Of a DNA stretch of 64,000 nt, positions 35,449 to 46,238 are shown piece by piece. Source of the stretch: Trichosphaerium sp. ATCC 40318. Lineage: Eukaryota; Discosea; Flabellinia; Trichosidae. The notes below the pieces were generated by a model. That model was given only the letters and a program-made list of their open reading frames with translations, was not told the DNA's origin and searched no databases. Where the stretch lies: the NCBI GenBank assembly GCA_038496445.1, contig JALMLS010000057.1:1-64000 (forward strand). Reading direction: 5' to 3'. A program made the position numbers and the translations under genes. Every line of letters starts with the position of its first letter. Position 1 is the first letter of the stretch.

Positions 35449-37823
35449 ATGGTACGTTTAATTTTATAGTGTAAAGTAATTTGTAATGGCATGTTTCGTG
35501 TCTTTAAAAAACCGACATGGCGCTTGTCGTCGCTTCCGAATGGCTTATAAAATGCGTTGGTGAATAATATAACGCTACAGCTGCTTCTAAGCAGTAAATC
35601 ACTAACATTAAAACGATGTGTCGCATTATTTTGTTTTTTTATTTAAATGTAAAACCCAAAACGCCTTGGCTGTTAACGTTGGCGATAAACAGCTAAAACA
35701 GAGCCTAATTTTTGATTGGTATTATTGCCAAAAGCTCACTTTGTACTAGTCGACAATTTCCGTTGCCTCACTTGCGCCAGCAGATAAAGAAGGTTGGTTG
35801 ACTAAGCAGGGAGGAAGCTGGAAGAGCTGGAAAAGACGCTGGATCGTTTTAAAAGGTGAAACATTGTTTTACTTCAAAACAAGAAAGGTATGCGCATGGT
35901 ACAAGCAGTTTTGAACAGTGCTGCGTTAAAATCACATTTGTAATTAAATCACGTTTGCTAACGGAAGCTCCAAATAGGATAAAGACGTTACTGGCACCAT
36001 AGAGTTAACAAAGGATAGCTTTACAAAGAAAGACGATAAAAAAAAATATTGCTTTGCCGTTGGTACAGAAAAGCGCGTTTTCTTTATGTTTCCAGATACG
36101 CAAATTGAACAAGATGAGTGGATGAACACGATCGGTCAGGTAAACCGATAACTTACTAGATCATAATTTCTGTTTTAGATTTTTTTTTTTTCGCTTTTTT
36201 TTTTCCTGTTTTTTTTTGGTTGCGACGTTTACGTCTATTGGTTTAAAAACACGTCATTTCTTTTATAGCGCGTTTGATTAAATTCCTCGTGTAGGTAATC
36301 GACAACTTAAGAAAGCCAAGCAGCGGTCCTGGTGCAGGCGCAATTGCAAAAGGAGGAAGCCCTGAACCCCAACCAACTCCTACTGCCACTGCGTCAGGTA
36401 ATACAGAACTTCTTTTTTTGCTATTAAAGCTCGTTTTAACGTTTTTTGTCTTCGCAGGTCCAATCGCAAAGTTGCGAGCAGCTGTTCAAGTGGTACGTTT
36501 CTTTTCTTCTTTTTTTGATTTGTTTTTGGATTTCTTGATTATACTTGGTTCGTCTTATTGATATCACGTGTAGGTTCCATTCTTACAAGTTGCTGATAGC
36601 AAACCTCTCGAGTTTTGGGAAATCTGGCAGGTGCGCTAGTTCCTCGGAGACTTTTTTTTCCTAATGTCGACATTTAAGGAAAGCATTCCAGAGGAATCTT
36701 GCGTATTCAAAGTCGCTGTAACACTCGATTTATCACAATTATCTTGGCGTTGTGTTGGTACGATATTATTATTACCGGGTTTTTGCCCGCCGTTGTCCGT
36801 TTTTTAATGTTTTTTTTTAAGGACCTCAAAACAAACTTATTCAAAAGATGGTTGATTTCTTCTGGAATGTGGGCGCTCCAGAAACAGAGATTGATCGCTT
36901 GAATGATGTTGGTACCTTGATTAACCCACTACAAATCGGTAGTTGGATTGATATGTCCGCCAAAGGAGGTATGCGAGCTTCATGTGTTTTCTTTTTCATC
37001 GTTTCGGTGAATACGTTTTGATAACACTTTGTAAAGGTATGGACGGTGGTTGGTTCTTCCCTTGCGAATTACCACTTAAATTATCGCTTGAAGCCAGTGA
37101 CCCTGGTGAAGCCACAAAGAAGGTTTCTGAATGGGCGCAAAGTACGTACACGTGAAGTATTTTAATTGTTTATATTAAAAACTTAACCTAGGTCATGGTT
37201 TTGATGCTGCTGTTTGTGTTGGTCGTGATATGGGTGCTGCACCACCTAGGCAAACTCAATTCATCGTACGCAAACTATTAATCTTTCTGCAGACTCACGT
37301 GAACACCTTAGTTTGATATGCTCGAGCCTGAATTCGAAAAACAATTGCAAACAGCAATGTCTGCTTATGATGCCTTCGGCTTCCCTCATCCACCTCAAGA
37401 AGCTATGGATGTAATTCGCACATGTCCTACAGAGTCTAAACTATCTCTAACTGTTATTTGCTCTTCCGAGGGCTTCGTAAAGTTGGGTATGATCACACCT
37501 CCTCCAGACGCCAAGTACGACCTTTTTTATTTAAGTATCCTTCTTTTTTACTTATCTTGTTAATAGTGTCCGCGAACGACTTTGCGCTATGAGCAGTGGT
37601 GGTAACCAAGAGCTCTTGCAGAAATTCGAAAAAGCATTGGGCGCTGACGGTATTGAATTTGTAGAGTACAAGTATCTCGCAAAATCCTTTGGTTATGGTG
37701 TATACAAGGAAGGTTCGTTACTGTTAACAGTAATTTTTTTTTTCATTTTGATTCGTCTGTAATTGACACGTGGTTTTTTTTAATTTAGGATTCGACGTCG
37801 TGTTTCACTACACCTTGGGTTGA
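35449..37823 (+). CDS. PH-domain protein with a novel C-terminal domain
   Basis: The first solid exon begins at 35750 after ACTAG and encodes SLAPADKEGWLTKQGGSWKS, then RWIVLKGETLFYFKTRK; the next gives GTIELTKDSFTKK, YCFAVGTEKRVFFMFPDTQ and DEWMNTIGQ. This is a complete PH domain with the invariant C-terminal Trp. There is no ATG in this exon; ATG at 35449 directly followed by GTACGT would give a start exon of one codon in phase. After a Gly/Pro/Thr linker, the C-terminal half (QKMVDFFWNVGAPETEIDRL, MDGGWFFPCELPLKLSLEAS, DAAVCVGRDMGAAPP, GIEFVEYKYLAKSFGYGVYK) is unknown to me and appears in no other gene here. Confidence 0.75.
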
Positions 37824-38302
37824 TCGGGCAGCATCAAATTTTACTACAACTTCGCTTTGTAGGTGTAAACTAGGACTTTTTCTATTGCATTTATGTAACA
37901 AAATCTATTAAATTTTTGTTCAAACTTGTCTCAGCGTAATGTGTGTATGGTGACTATTTTTTTTTGGGTCAAATTAAGGTGGTCACTGTATTGGTTTGGC
38001 GGAAATGTTTGGTTGACGTTGTTTTCTCTGTTTTGTTAAAACTTCATAAGATACGCTCGGAACGCTGGTAATTGTATTGCAATAAGGGTTTATTGTAGCT
38101 TTATGCAAGCGTTTATTAAAAGTCATTGGTGGCCCTTTGTGTCGCTTTTATACGCATAGGTACTTACTGCATAGTGTTTACGGCTCGTTTGACCATGTTT
38201 GAAGGATTTTTTTTCAATTCCACAAAAGCGCGTTTCGAAGAAAAAACGTGACACTTACTTTGACCGACACTCATAAAACTACGATTACAACAACGAAACA
38301 CC
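37824..38302. other. Intergenic spacer
   Basis: About 480 bases between two plus-strand genes; AT-rich, no gene recognised. Confidence 0.5.
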
Positions 38303-41300
38303 ATGCATAGTCGTGTACGAACTACTTTACAGTTAATTATTTATTAATATCGCTACACTAGACAAGTGGAGGTTTTTCTTCTCAATCAAAGAGCAATAGG
38401 TTTGGGCCTAACAAACCAGGGACTTCCCATTTACATTTAAACACTTTGGACGGAAATGCGCAGAGCGGCTCTCAACCGTTACCACAATTGCCGCAAAACG
38501 CATTAAACAGAGTACCAGGGCGATCTAACGCTCAAATGTCGCGTCCTAATTATCAAAATAACGCGAACCGCCAATACGCTCAAAGACAAAACCCAGTCGC
38601 TTCTAAATCGCCTAATTATCGCCCTGGCCAAATTCCCAGAACACAACAAAGTGGCAATTCGCCAAATAATAGTACACCAACTGGATCTCCTCCAAACAGC
38701 GACCCGCGGAACATGACATCCCAGAGTACTCAGTGCGTACCATAAAACGGGCAGAAATGACCCTCAAAGCCATATAAACATATTTTAACTTTTTATGTAG
38801 AAATACAGGACACTTGCAACAGCAACAAAATAGACCACAACAAAATGCCCAACAAAGAAACTACACTCAGAACAGAACGTCTTATAATCAACAGCAAAGA
38901 AATGCAAACGTCCCAAATCAACAACAAAACTCTCAACACCAAGCGCCGCCAGTGAGGCAGACGGTAAAAGCACCTCCTTTGAATAACCAACGTCCAAGAC
39001 AACAGAACAATCAATCACGACCAGGATTCAACAATCAACAAAGAAGTGTTGGCAATCAACAACAACGTGTTCAAAATACATCTCCTCCTTCTTCTCAGTT
39101 GCAACACAATTCACCTCCTACAGTAAAACACAATACTCCGCCAAGTTCTCAACATCAAAAGGCACCTCCTGTCAACAAGGCTCCTTACCAACGTGTGCCA
39201 TATACAAATCAATCAGCTCAAGCAACTAGAGCGCCTCCTCCTGTACAAAATCAGCCTCCTGCTGTTAAACAACCTGTTGTCGATGTACAGAAGTACTTGA
39301 ACGAGATCAACGCCTTGAAGAAGCAACTTGAAGAGCAGACAAAGAAACATAATGAAGTACTAGCTGCCAAGGATAACGAACTTAAATCGTCAAGTCAAAG
39401 TTCACAACAAGCTCTTGCTGCTAAAGACGCTGAACTCAAAGAACTTGCTGTTCTCAAAAAGAAGTTAGATGAACAAGAAGCAAAGCATCAGGTTGCTATC
39501 AAATCGAAGGATGAAGAGTTAAGCGCTGCTAGTCAACTCACTAAAGATGCTCAAGAGAGGAATGAGAAGCTTCTGAAGCAGATTAACGAAGCTACACAAG
39601 CTGCTCAGAAGGAAGTTTCACATAAGAACGATCTGTTGAAGCAAATACAATCTTTGAACGAGAGCACCAGATCGCTGCAGGACAAATTGCAAAACGTAAG
39701 TTAGACATTTGTGTAACTTCTATTCTTTATTGACTTGGGTTTTTATTTAGAAAAACTTGGAGCTTTATGAAGTGCAAAGAAAAGAGGCTAGTAAATCAAA
39801 GATGCTAAAAGAAAACCTAGAGACTGTAACTCATCAACTCGCTTTTGAGGTAAGAACTTACTTTGCATTTTTGCTTTTTTTTCTAAGAAACCTCGTAGAA
39901 ACAAAATGCTTCTAAATTGGAGGAAGAGCTTAGCACTGTCTCTGCTAGGGCCGAAACTGCTACTAAAGATTTAAAGCATAAGACTAAAGAGCTTATGGAT
40001 ACTAAGGCTAAACTGAAAGAAGCAACGTTAGATCTCAAGAAGAAATTCGTGAAATCTCAGGCCGCTACTCCAAAGCCTACAAAGAAACCGAGCAAACCAA
40101 TCATTGTGGATAAGGTAAAACAAGGAATCCTGTAGGGTGATTGAATAGTATTCTTAACTAATCGTAGGAAATGAACGATGTTGTGGAAGAGTTAGATCAG
40201 ATAGAAGAAATTGATGATATTGGAACTCCTGAAGACTTTCCTACTGCTAATGTTGTTCGTATGCCTACTCTTAGAGCTGGTCGTAACAAACCAAGGCTAT
40301 CCAGGAATCGATCAAAAATGGGCACAAAGGTACGTTTAAAATTTATACCACTGTCATCATACACCACTTTCTGACTTTGTTTTTTAGCCTGCTCAGCTAG
40401 ATATGAAAAAAACTAATCATAAACGAAAGAGAGAGGAATCTGTACGTTTAATTTTTGGTTATTGAGGATATCTTTTTGCTTACTTTATCTCTATAGGAGG
40501 ATAAGGACATACGTTCTATTCGTGCTGAGAATGCAAGTCTTAAAAAGAATCTACAGAGGTATAAAACGAGAATAGAGAATGCTAAAAAAGCTCTATCTTC
40601 TGATACTCAAGATACCTCAAACCATATGGCAGTACGTCCCTTAGACTCAATAACTTCACGTGTTTTAAAAATGATGTTTGTTCTAACTTAACTAGGATAT
40701 GGTAGCCAAGAGGTTAGCCAAACAAATCGATGCCATGGAGAACCAAATTATTCAGCACATGTCAGTTGGGTAAGAACGGTTATTTTCTTTGTCGCTATTC
40801 TCATGGTTGTTTTTTTAGGAACCCAGCGAAACGTGTTAGGCATGACAAAGACCTTGAAAATGCTCTTAGAGATGAGAATAATTTATTGAAGAAACAACTG
40901 AACGAAGCACTTCAAATACGAGATACCCTTTCAAAGAAGGTTGATGAGTTTGAAGGTGAAGTACAAATGCAACAAAAGCAAACTGTAGCTCTTGCAGAAA
41001 GAGAGTTACAATATCAAGAGCTTACAGAAAAGGTTAAGGAAGTAACAGGTAAAGAAGTTTGCATTTTCTTTTTGTTTTCTTGTTTTTCGATGTTCTTTTT
41101 GCTCTGTTAACACGTGCTTTAGAATCAAATACATCTCTTGAAGCTTCTCTCCAACAAGAAAGAGACTTAGCTGCTACATCTATAAATAATCTAAACGGAA
41201 AGATAGAAGGTTTAAAACGCGAATTGGTTAGTTAAATATTCTTCAAACAGCTATCAATCTAATTGTTTTTTTCACCAGGCTATTATTGCTGAGGCGTATT

Positions 41301-41536
41301 CACAACAAGTGGCAAAGAACGCATTGTTCGAACAGCAACAGAAATCTAGTGGTACAGATGTTTTTGTAGAGCAACAAACGAATGCACAAAAACCAGAAGA
41401 ACCAGTACGAATTGTTGATGAAACTAGAAATGACAACAGTTCACCTTCTTCTTCTTTTGATCTTGGGCACGAACAAAATCAGCCAAGTCCAAGCGACGTA
41501 GTTGGTTCTATCGGTTCTGCGCCTATGGAAGTCTAG
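38303..41536 (+). CDS. Gln/Pro/Asn-rich coiled-coil protein
   Basis: A 4-codon first exon (MHSR, ATG 38303) joins in phase to TSGGFSSQSKSNRFGPNKPG. The first ~320 residues are low-complexity Gln/Asn/Pro/Ser (prion-like) sequence; from about 39280 the protein becomes long heptad coiled coil (LNEINALKKQLEEQTKKHNE; RDTLSKKVDEFEGEVQMQQK). A basic patch (PKPTKKPSKPIIVDKVK) and an acidic one (VVEELDQIEEIDDI) interrupt it. The C-terminus is Ser/Pro/Glu rich and ends SIGSAPMEV. No enzymatic domain. A scaffold in the cytoskeleton, an RNA granule or the nucleus is plausible. Confidence 0.75.
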
Positions 41537-41784
41537 TTTGTGTAAGACACAATTGTTTAAAGTGCTTGCAACTTGTAAATAAAAAAGACTCTTTAAACAG
41601 TAACTTCCTTTCACTTGATTTACTCAATTGTCACTAATGAAAAGGTTATGTCACGGAACGTGTTTGTGAGCATTCTACCAGGCACCATTGATTCAGATGG
41701 CTTTGAAAGGAAATCTCTTGAGATTGTTTCATTAAGATACTTTTACTACATAAATTGTTTTTTTTTTATTTTACATTTGGTGCT

Positions 41785-42553
41785 TTAGACGTCTACACCG
41801 ACAATGCCCTTTAATGTAGAAATCCAGCTTGTTCTATTATCAATCGTTTCCTCAGCCTTTTTTTTTTGTTTAAACATGCGCCGAAGGTATGATTGTGCTT
41901 CTTTTAAAGAGTTTGTCTTAAAGTAGTCAACTGAAAGATATGTCGCAAACTCAACCACTTCGTTCTGTGATACTTGCAATGGTTCCTTTCCAGTCATAAA
42001 TCCAATTACAAGATCGAAAGGGTACTAGATATAACAAGGATTAGATAAACACTATTATTTCATATTAGAAATCACTCTCATAAGGAGGAGGATGTATGAA
42101 CAAAAAAGTTGTTAACTTTTTTCTGCTGTTGGTTTTCTGTGAAACTCGTACACTAAGATCTTTATCTACAATAGAAACGATGCGCTCAAACGACTCTTTG
42201 TCTTCTAGAAAAACAACAACCACCTGTCCATCAGTATTCCTTGACGTAAATGAGGGACTCGTATTTCCAGCATCATCACGAATGCGCTCAGTGTTCAGGT
42301 CCCTGTCAATATCTGTAATGAGTTGTGTGCGACCTCCAAGCATCGCTACCTGTTCTTCTACTATTGCAAGGAGCTCATCTTGACGGCGTAACTCATCTAA
42401 TATACTTGTGCTTCGTTGGGGCTGTACAGGTGAAAAAGGGTGTAGCAGTGCGTATAATTGCGAATTAAACGCTTCGTACGAAGGATTATCTTTTTCAAAT
42501 AATTTGGCTGGTGTTGCCGTTTTGAACTTTGATTGGGACGTCCTAATGAACAT
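41785..42553 (-). CDS. Unknown two-exon protein
   Basis: Exon 1 from ATG 42553 encodes MFIRTSQSKFKTATPAKLFE, then a helical part (STSILDELRRQDELLAIVEE) and a Ser/Asn-rich linker leading to GQVVVVFLEDKESFERIVSI. A GTGATT...ATCTAG intron (phase 1) joins it to PFDLVIGFMTGKEPLQ and a helical C-terminus (YLSVDYFKTNSLKEAQSYLR, FKQKKKAEETIDN). The basic N-terminus could be a mitochondrial presequence. No family recognised. Confidence 0.6.
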
Positions 42554-43147
42554 TATAGGAATAAGTGGACGGCTGGCTGTAACCTTGAGTTGCTGAGAAA
42601 ATTTATGACGAAGAGAAATTACTTGACTGTGGCAAGAACAAACGTGATAAAAACTACTAGATGAGAACTTTTGTTATGCTATAGAACCGACAAGGCATAA
42701 GCAACAAGAAGGAAGCCTAACGTCTCGGTGGCTCAAACACAACTCGTGGCTTTATTTAAAGCACTATAGCGGTAATTGCACTAAGTACTACAATCGCCAT
42801 TGAGGCTATAAAACACTTGTAGTGAGAAGGGATATAAGCCGTTTATTCCGTTTATTTTACCATACGTATGGATTGTTTCTGACCACTTTTATACCATTCT
42901 ATACATAGCCCCTTTCTCTCTAGATCTTTGCTGTAGTGTATTCGTTGCGGCTCTTCTTGAGCTATATGAAACTTAAACATTTCTTCATCGAAGTGCATCG
43001 ATACCGCTATCGTGTAGATAAGGACCTGGTTTTAGTGCTTGTTGTGACATTAGACATAAAGAAAAGAACTTGTGGAGACGATATTAATTACTATTTTATT
43101 TATTTGTGTATTATGTAATCCTTGTGTTTTGATGGAAAATAGGCACT
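42554..43147. other. Intergenic spacer
   Basis: About 590 bases between two minus-strand genes. A 60-codon plus-strand frame here lacks supporting features. No RNA gene recognised. Confidence 0.4.
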
Positions 43148-43646
43148 TCATTCGTTGTTTTGGTTTGCAACTAGTGTCTGTACCAAGCGATTACCTTCTG
43201 CTACCTTTTCTGTTAGATGCCCGAAGTATGTTACCAATCCATTGAGAGATTGAGCTTGCAACTTTGCTTCAAGTTCTTCAATACGAGCTTTATATTGCTC
43301 TTTTTCATTGTTCAGTCTGGCATTCTCCGCTCGACTCGCTGTCAAATCTGCACTTAGCTGAGCTACTCTTGCCTCGAGATTGGTGTTGGTTTCTGCCAAC
43401 TGTTCTCGTTTCTGTTCGTTGGCGTTTAGGCTCTCCTTCACAAAATCAACAGTTTGTATAACATCATCAAGCCGCTCATCATCTGTCTTTTAAAAAAGTA
43501 AGTTATCAAAAAAACACTCAGAAGTATCGATTGCCTTCGGTGCGGGGCGCTCTGTAGCCGGTTGCAGGGGTAATGCAACATACGGTTTCATGCACACCAT
43601 CCACTCCCTGCTTAATCTCCAAAGACACTGCGTTTAAAGCGCCCAT
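43148..43646 (-). CDS. Small coiled-coil protein
   Basis: Two exons. The first, ATG 43646, encodes MGALNAVSLEIKQGVDGVHE; a GTATGT...TTAAAAG intron in phase 0 leads to TDDERLDDVIQTVDFVKESL and a continuous coiled coil (LAETNTNLEARVAQLSADLT; EKEQYKARIEELEAKLQAQS), ending NQNNE. About 125 residues. Size and shape recall subunits of coiled-coil complexes such as BLOC/BORC-like or kinetochore/tether components, but nothing specific identifies it. Confidence 0.65.
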
Positions 43647-43704
43647 ATAGATTTCATCCAGTTTGCAGCAAAAGATTGATGTTACAGCAAAGAAAATGTA
43701 ACGG

Positions 43705-43913
43705 TTATTTAAAGGCGGCAGAATTCAAAAAGTTTTTAATTGTGGGATAACAACGTTCAACACTAATTTTGCAAATGCGAGGACGGTTGTTGATATTTTG
43801 CGTGTTACAAGGCTAAAAGTGAGGGTAAAGGTGTAATTTTGATCAAATGTACGTAAACGTACCCAAGACCGCTTTCTTTTAGCGCTGAGCCTAATATTAC
43901 GGCGTTTAGCCAT
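43705..43913 (-). CDS. Very small basic protein (tentative)
   Basis: ATG 43913 starts MAKRRNIRLSAKRKRSW, then a GTACGT donor; joining at CTTTTAG in phase 0 adds PCNTQNINNRPRICKISVER and ends SAAFK-stop, about 52 residues. The strongly basic start resembles small ribosomal or nuclear proteins. Support is only the open frame, the ATG and good splice signals. Confidence 0.35.
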
Positions 43914-44019
43914 AGTTTATGTATTGGTTGCCAATAAAGTTTTAAACACTTGAAATAATCACAAAAGCGCGGGCAACCTATAAAACAACGTACGTGAGTA
44001 AACAAAACAGTGATTAAAA

Positions 44020-44393
44020 ATGCCGTTGACCAAAAGTACAGGTTTTTTCTACTTTTTAGCTAGAAAAGCCACAATGTGTTCATTTACGTTTGGCACATCG
44101 AGCATAGTTTGCGTAGCTACGAGTTCAAACCAGACTCTTGTCCTTGCAAGAGGTCAAGTGTGCAAACGTAACAATGACGGTAAAAGTTGCGTGGCGGACC
44201 AGGTAGGCCTTGGATCACCTTTGGGCTTAGTAAAAAATTAGCAAACATAAAACAATGCAACCACAAGGAGGATCGCTTCACTGTTAAAAATCCAACAATA
44301 GGATCTGGTCGTAGTACAATTGGTTGTTGCAAATATCAACCCATAGCGACAATGTTGGCTTGGGTAAGAATGGAATTGTCTGCAGACAAATAA
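44020..44393 (+). CDS. Possible small Cys-containing protein (tentative)
   Basis: The frame from ATG 44020 reads MPLTKSTGFFYFLARKATMC and later CKRNNDGKSCVAD. A second frame ends RSTIGCCKYQP...SADK-stop. A short GTAGGC...GGCTTAG intron near 44200 could join them, but it would be only about 28 nt, shorter than other introns here. May not be a gene. Confidence 0.25.
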
Positions 44394-45042
44394 AAGAAAA
44401 TAGACTTTATCGTCGCTGGCTGTAGAAACTAGAACCGTAGGTTTATTTTTTTGTGAAGGTTCTAACTTAGTGTTAAAGTCTGGCGCGTGATTTGAGATGG
44501 CGTTTTAGAGTAGAAAAGTAGACAGAAAAACGTGGCAATGTGATGAGATGAGTGTAAGGCAGTTGTCGATGCTGTGTCTAATTCTGAAGGATGTTTTGTA
44601 GATCACTCGAAAATGTTTAGTAGTGATTGGTATACCGATAGGGTCATCCGCGTGGTTTCTGTGGAGCAAACTTACCATCTAGTGTTTCACAATAGAAGCT
44701 TGCATATTACATCCTGTCTTTTGTCTTAGTATTTCTGATGACCTGATAGCGAAGTAAAAAGTAGAACTTGAATCACATGTGGCAATAAACTTATGACATA
44801 AGCCAAAACGACTGGTAAAGTGTTGGCTAATTAACAATAAAAAGCGTTACAAAATGTCAATGCAACTTCAACATATTCTCGTGCCAGGAGTTAGTTGAAT
44901 ATTCTTACTATGCAACTGACATGGGCTGAAATTTAGAATTTTAACTGATTACCACACTATGGGTATCATTTCTCTTAACAATAAAAGGCACGTGCCTTTT
45001 TAGTGAGTTTGACTTAAAAATCAAAAGTGAAAAACTAACACA
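44394..45042. other. Intergenic spacer
   Basis: About 650 bases with no coding signal. It includes a GTGATGAG...CTGA pair near 44550-44590 that is not enough to call a snoRNA. Confidence 0.4.
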
Positions 45043-46167
45043 ATGTCGACAACGTGGAATTTTCTATTGACTGTAACCTTAGTGGTGACGCTCTCGCTGT
45101 TTGCTCAATTGACTTCAGCTCAGTTAAATCCAAGCGAACGCAAAGCTCTAGTAGATTTCTACACGGCAACAGGCGGCAGCAAATGGTGCGTTATTAGGCG
45201 TTTGTTAAAAAATAACGAAGATTCTAAAGAAGTTGAGAATAAGAGTTTCCTAACTCTTTAAAAGGTATAAACAATGGCCAGTTGATGACCAAACAAGCGA
45301 TCCTTGTATGAATACATGGCTAGGAGTCGGTTGTATTCAAAATCGCACCGTACAGTCGTTAACTCTGACCTCAAACAACTTGATTGGCACAATACCGTCC
45401 TCAATAGGCGAGTTCAACCATCTGTTGTTCCTCTACCTCTCCAGTAATCACTTATCTGGAGAGATTCCAGAAGAGCTCGGCACGCTTACTAGTCTTGTTC
45501 AACTAGGCACGTGTTTTTTGGTTTTTGAAGAAAAAGTTATCTTACTTTCCACTTCAGGTTTGAACGATAATTTGTTGAGTGGTATGGTACCTGAAACACT
45601 TGGTAATCTCGTAAACTTGGACAGACTGTATTTACAACAGAACCAACTTGGTACGTTGGTTAAAGCGTCAACGATTTTTTCCTCCACTTGAATTTTTGTC
45701 TTAAACTCTCAGTTCTCTATTTCTAACACATATTAGAGGGTAGCCTAAACTTTACAGCTCCAATGAAGCATTTATTGTACTTATATTTGTCTAAGAACGC
45801 ATTCTCAGGTAAGCTATTTCTTGACAGCAAGTTGATTTGATTGTTGACTTGAAATTTAGGCAGTATTCCTGATGGCCTCGCTACTCATGTGCAATTACAA
45901 CAACTCGGAATAGATTATAATCAACTTACTGGACCTATTCCACCAGCACTTGGAAAGGCTCAACCCCAATTGCAAGCATTTTACGCCCAGTTCAATGAGT
46001 ATGTGTCAAAAAACTAAGAAAACCGTTATACACTAATTCAACCCTACAGGCTATCTGGACCAGTACCTACTGGTGTATGCGGATTACCAGCTGGTAAGTG
46101 TGATATAACAAACAATGGGTTATATGATTGTCCTCATCCAGCATGTTGTTTCCAACCAGCTTGTTAG
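45043..46167 (+). CDS. Secreted leucine-rich-repeat protein
   Basis: The start MSTTWNFLLTVTLVVTLSLF...TSAQ is a signal peptide. After LNPSERKALVDFYTATGGSK and the cap motif around CMNTWLGVGCIQN, plant/protist-type extracellular LRRs follow: LTLTSNNLIGTIPSSIGEF, LYLSSNHLSGEIPEELGTL, LNDNLLSGMVPETLGNL, LYLSKNAFSGSIPDGL, YNQLTGPIPPALGKA. The C-terminus is a Cys-rich cap (CGLPAGKCDITNNGLYDC then CCFQPAC-stop) with no transmembrane span. Six to eight exons. Such proteins serve as extracellular recognition or matrix factors. Confidence 0.88.
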
Positions 46168-46238
46168 CGTCTTGAAAAAAACCCAATAAAAGCAAAAAAC
46201 TTGTAAACAAAAAAAGTCAAACAAGAAAAGTAAGCAAC

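Noticed and set aside
44548-44592. GTGATGA...CTGA pair resembling boxes C and D of a snoRNA
   Set aside because: No terminal stem, no internal C'/D' boxes and no guide match I can verify; motifs this short occur by chance.
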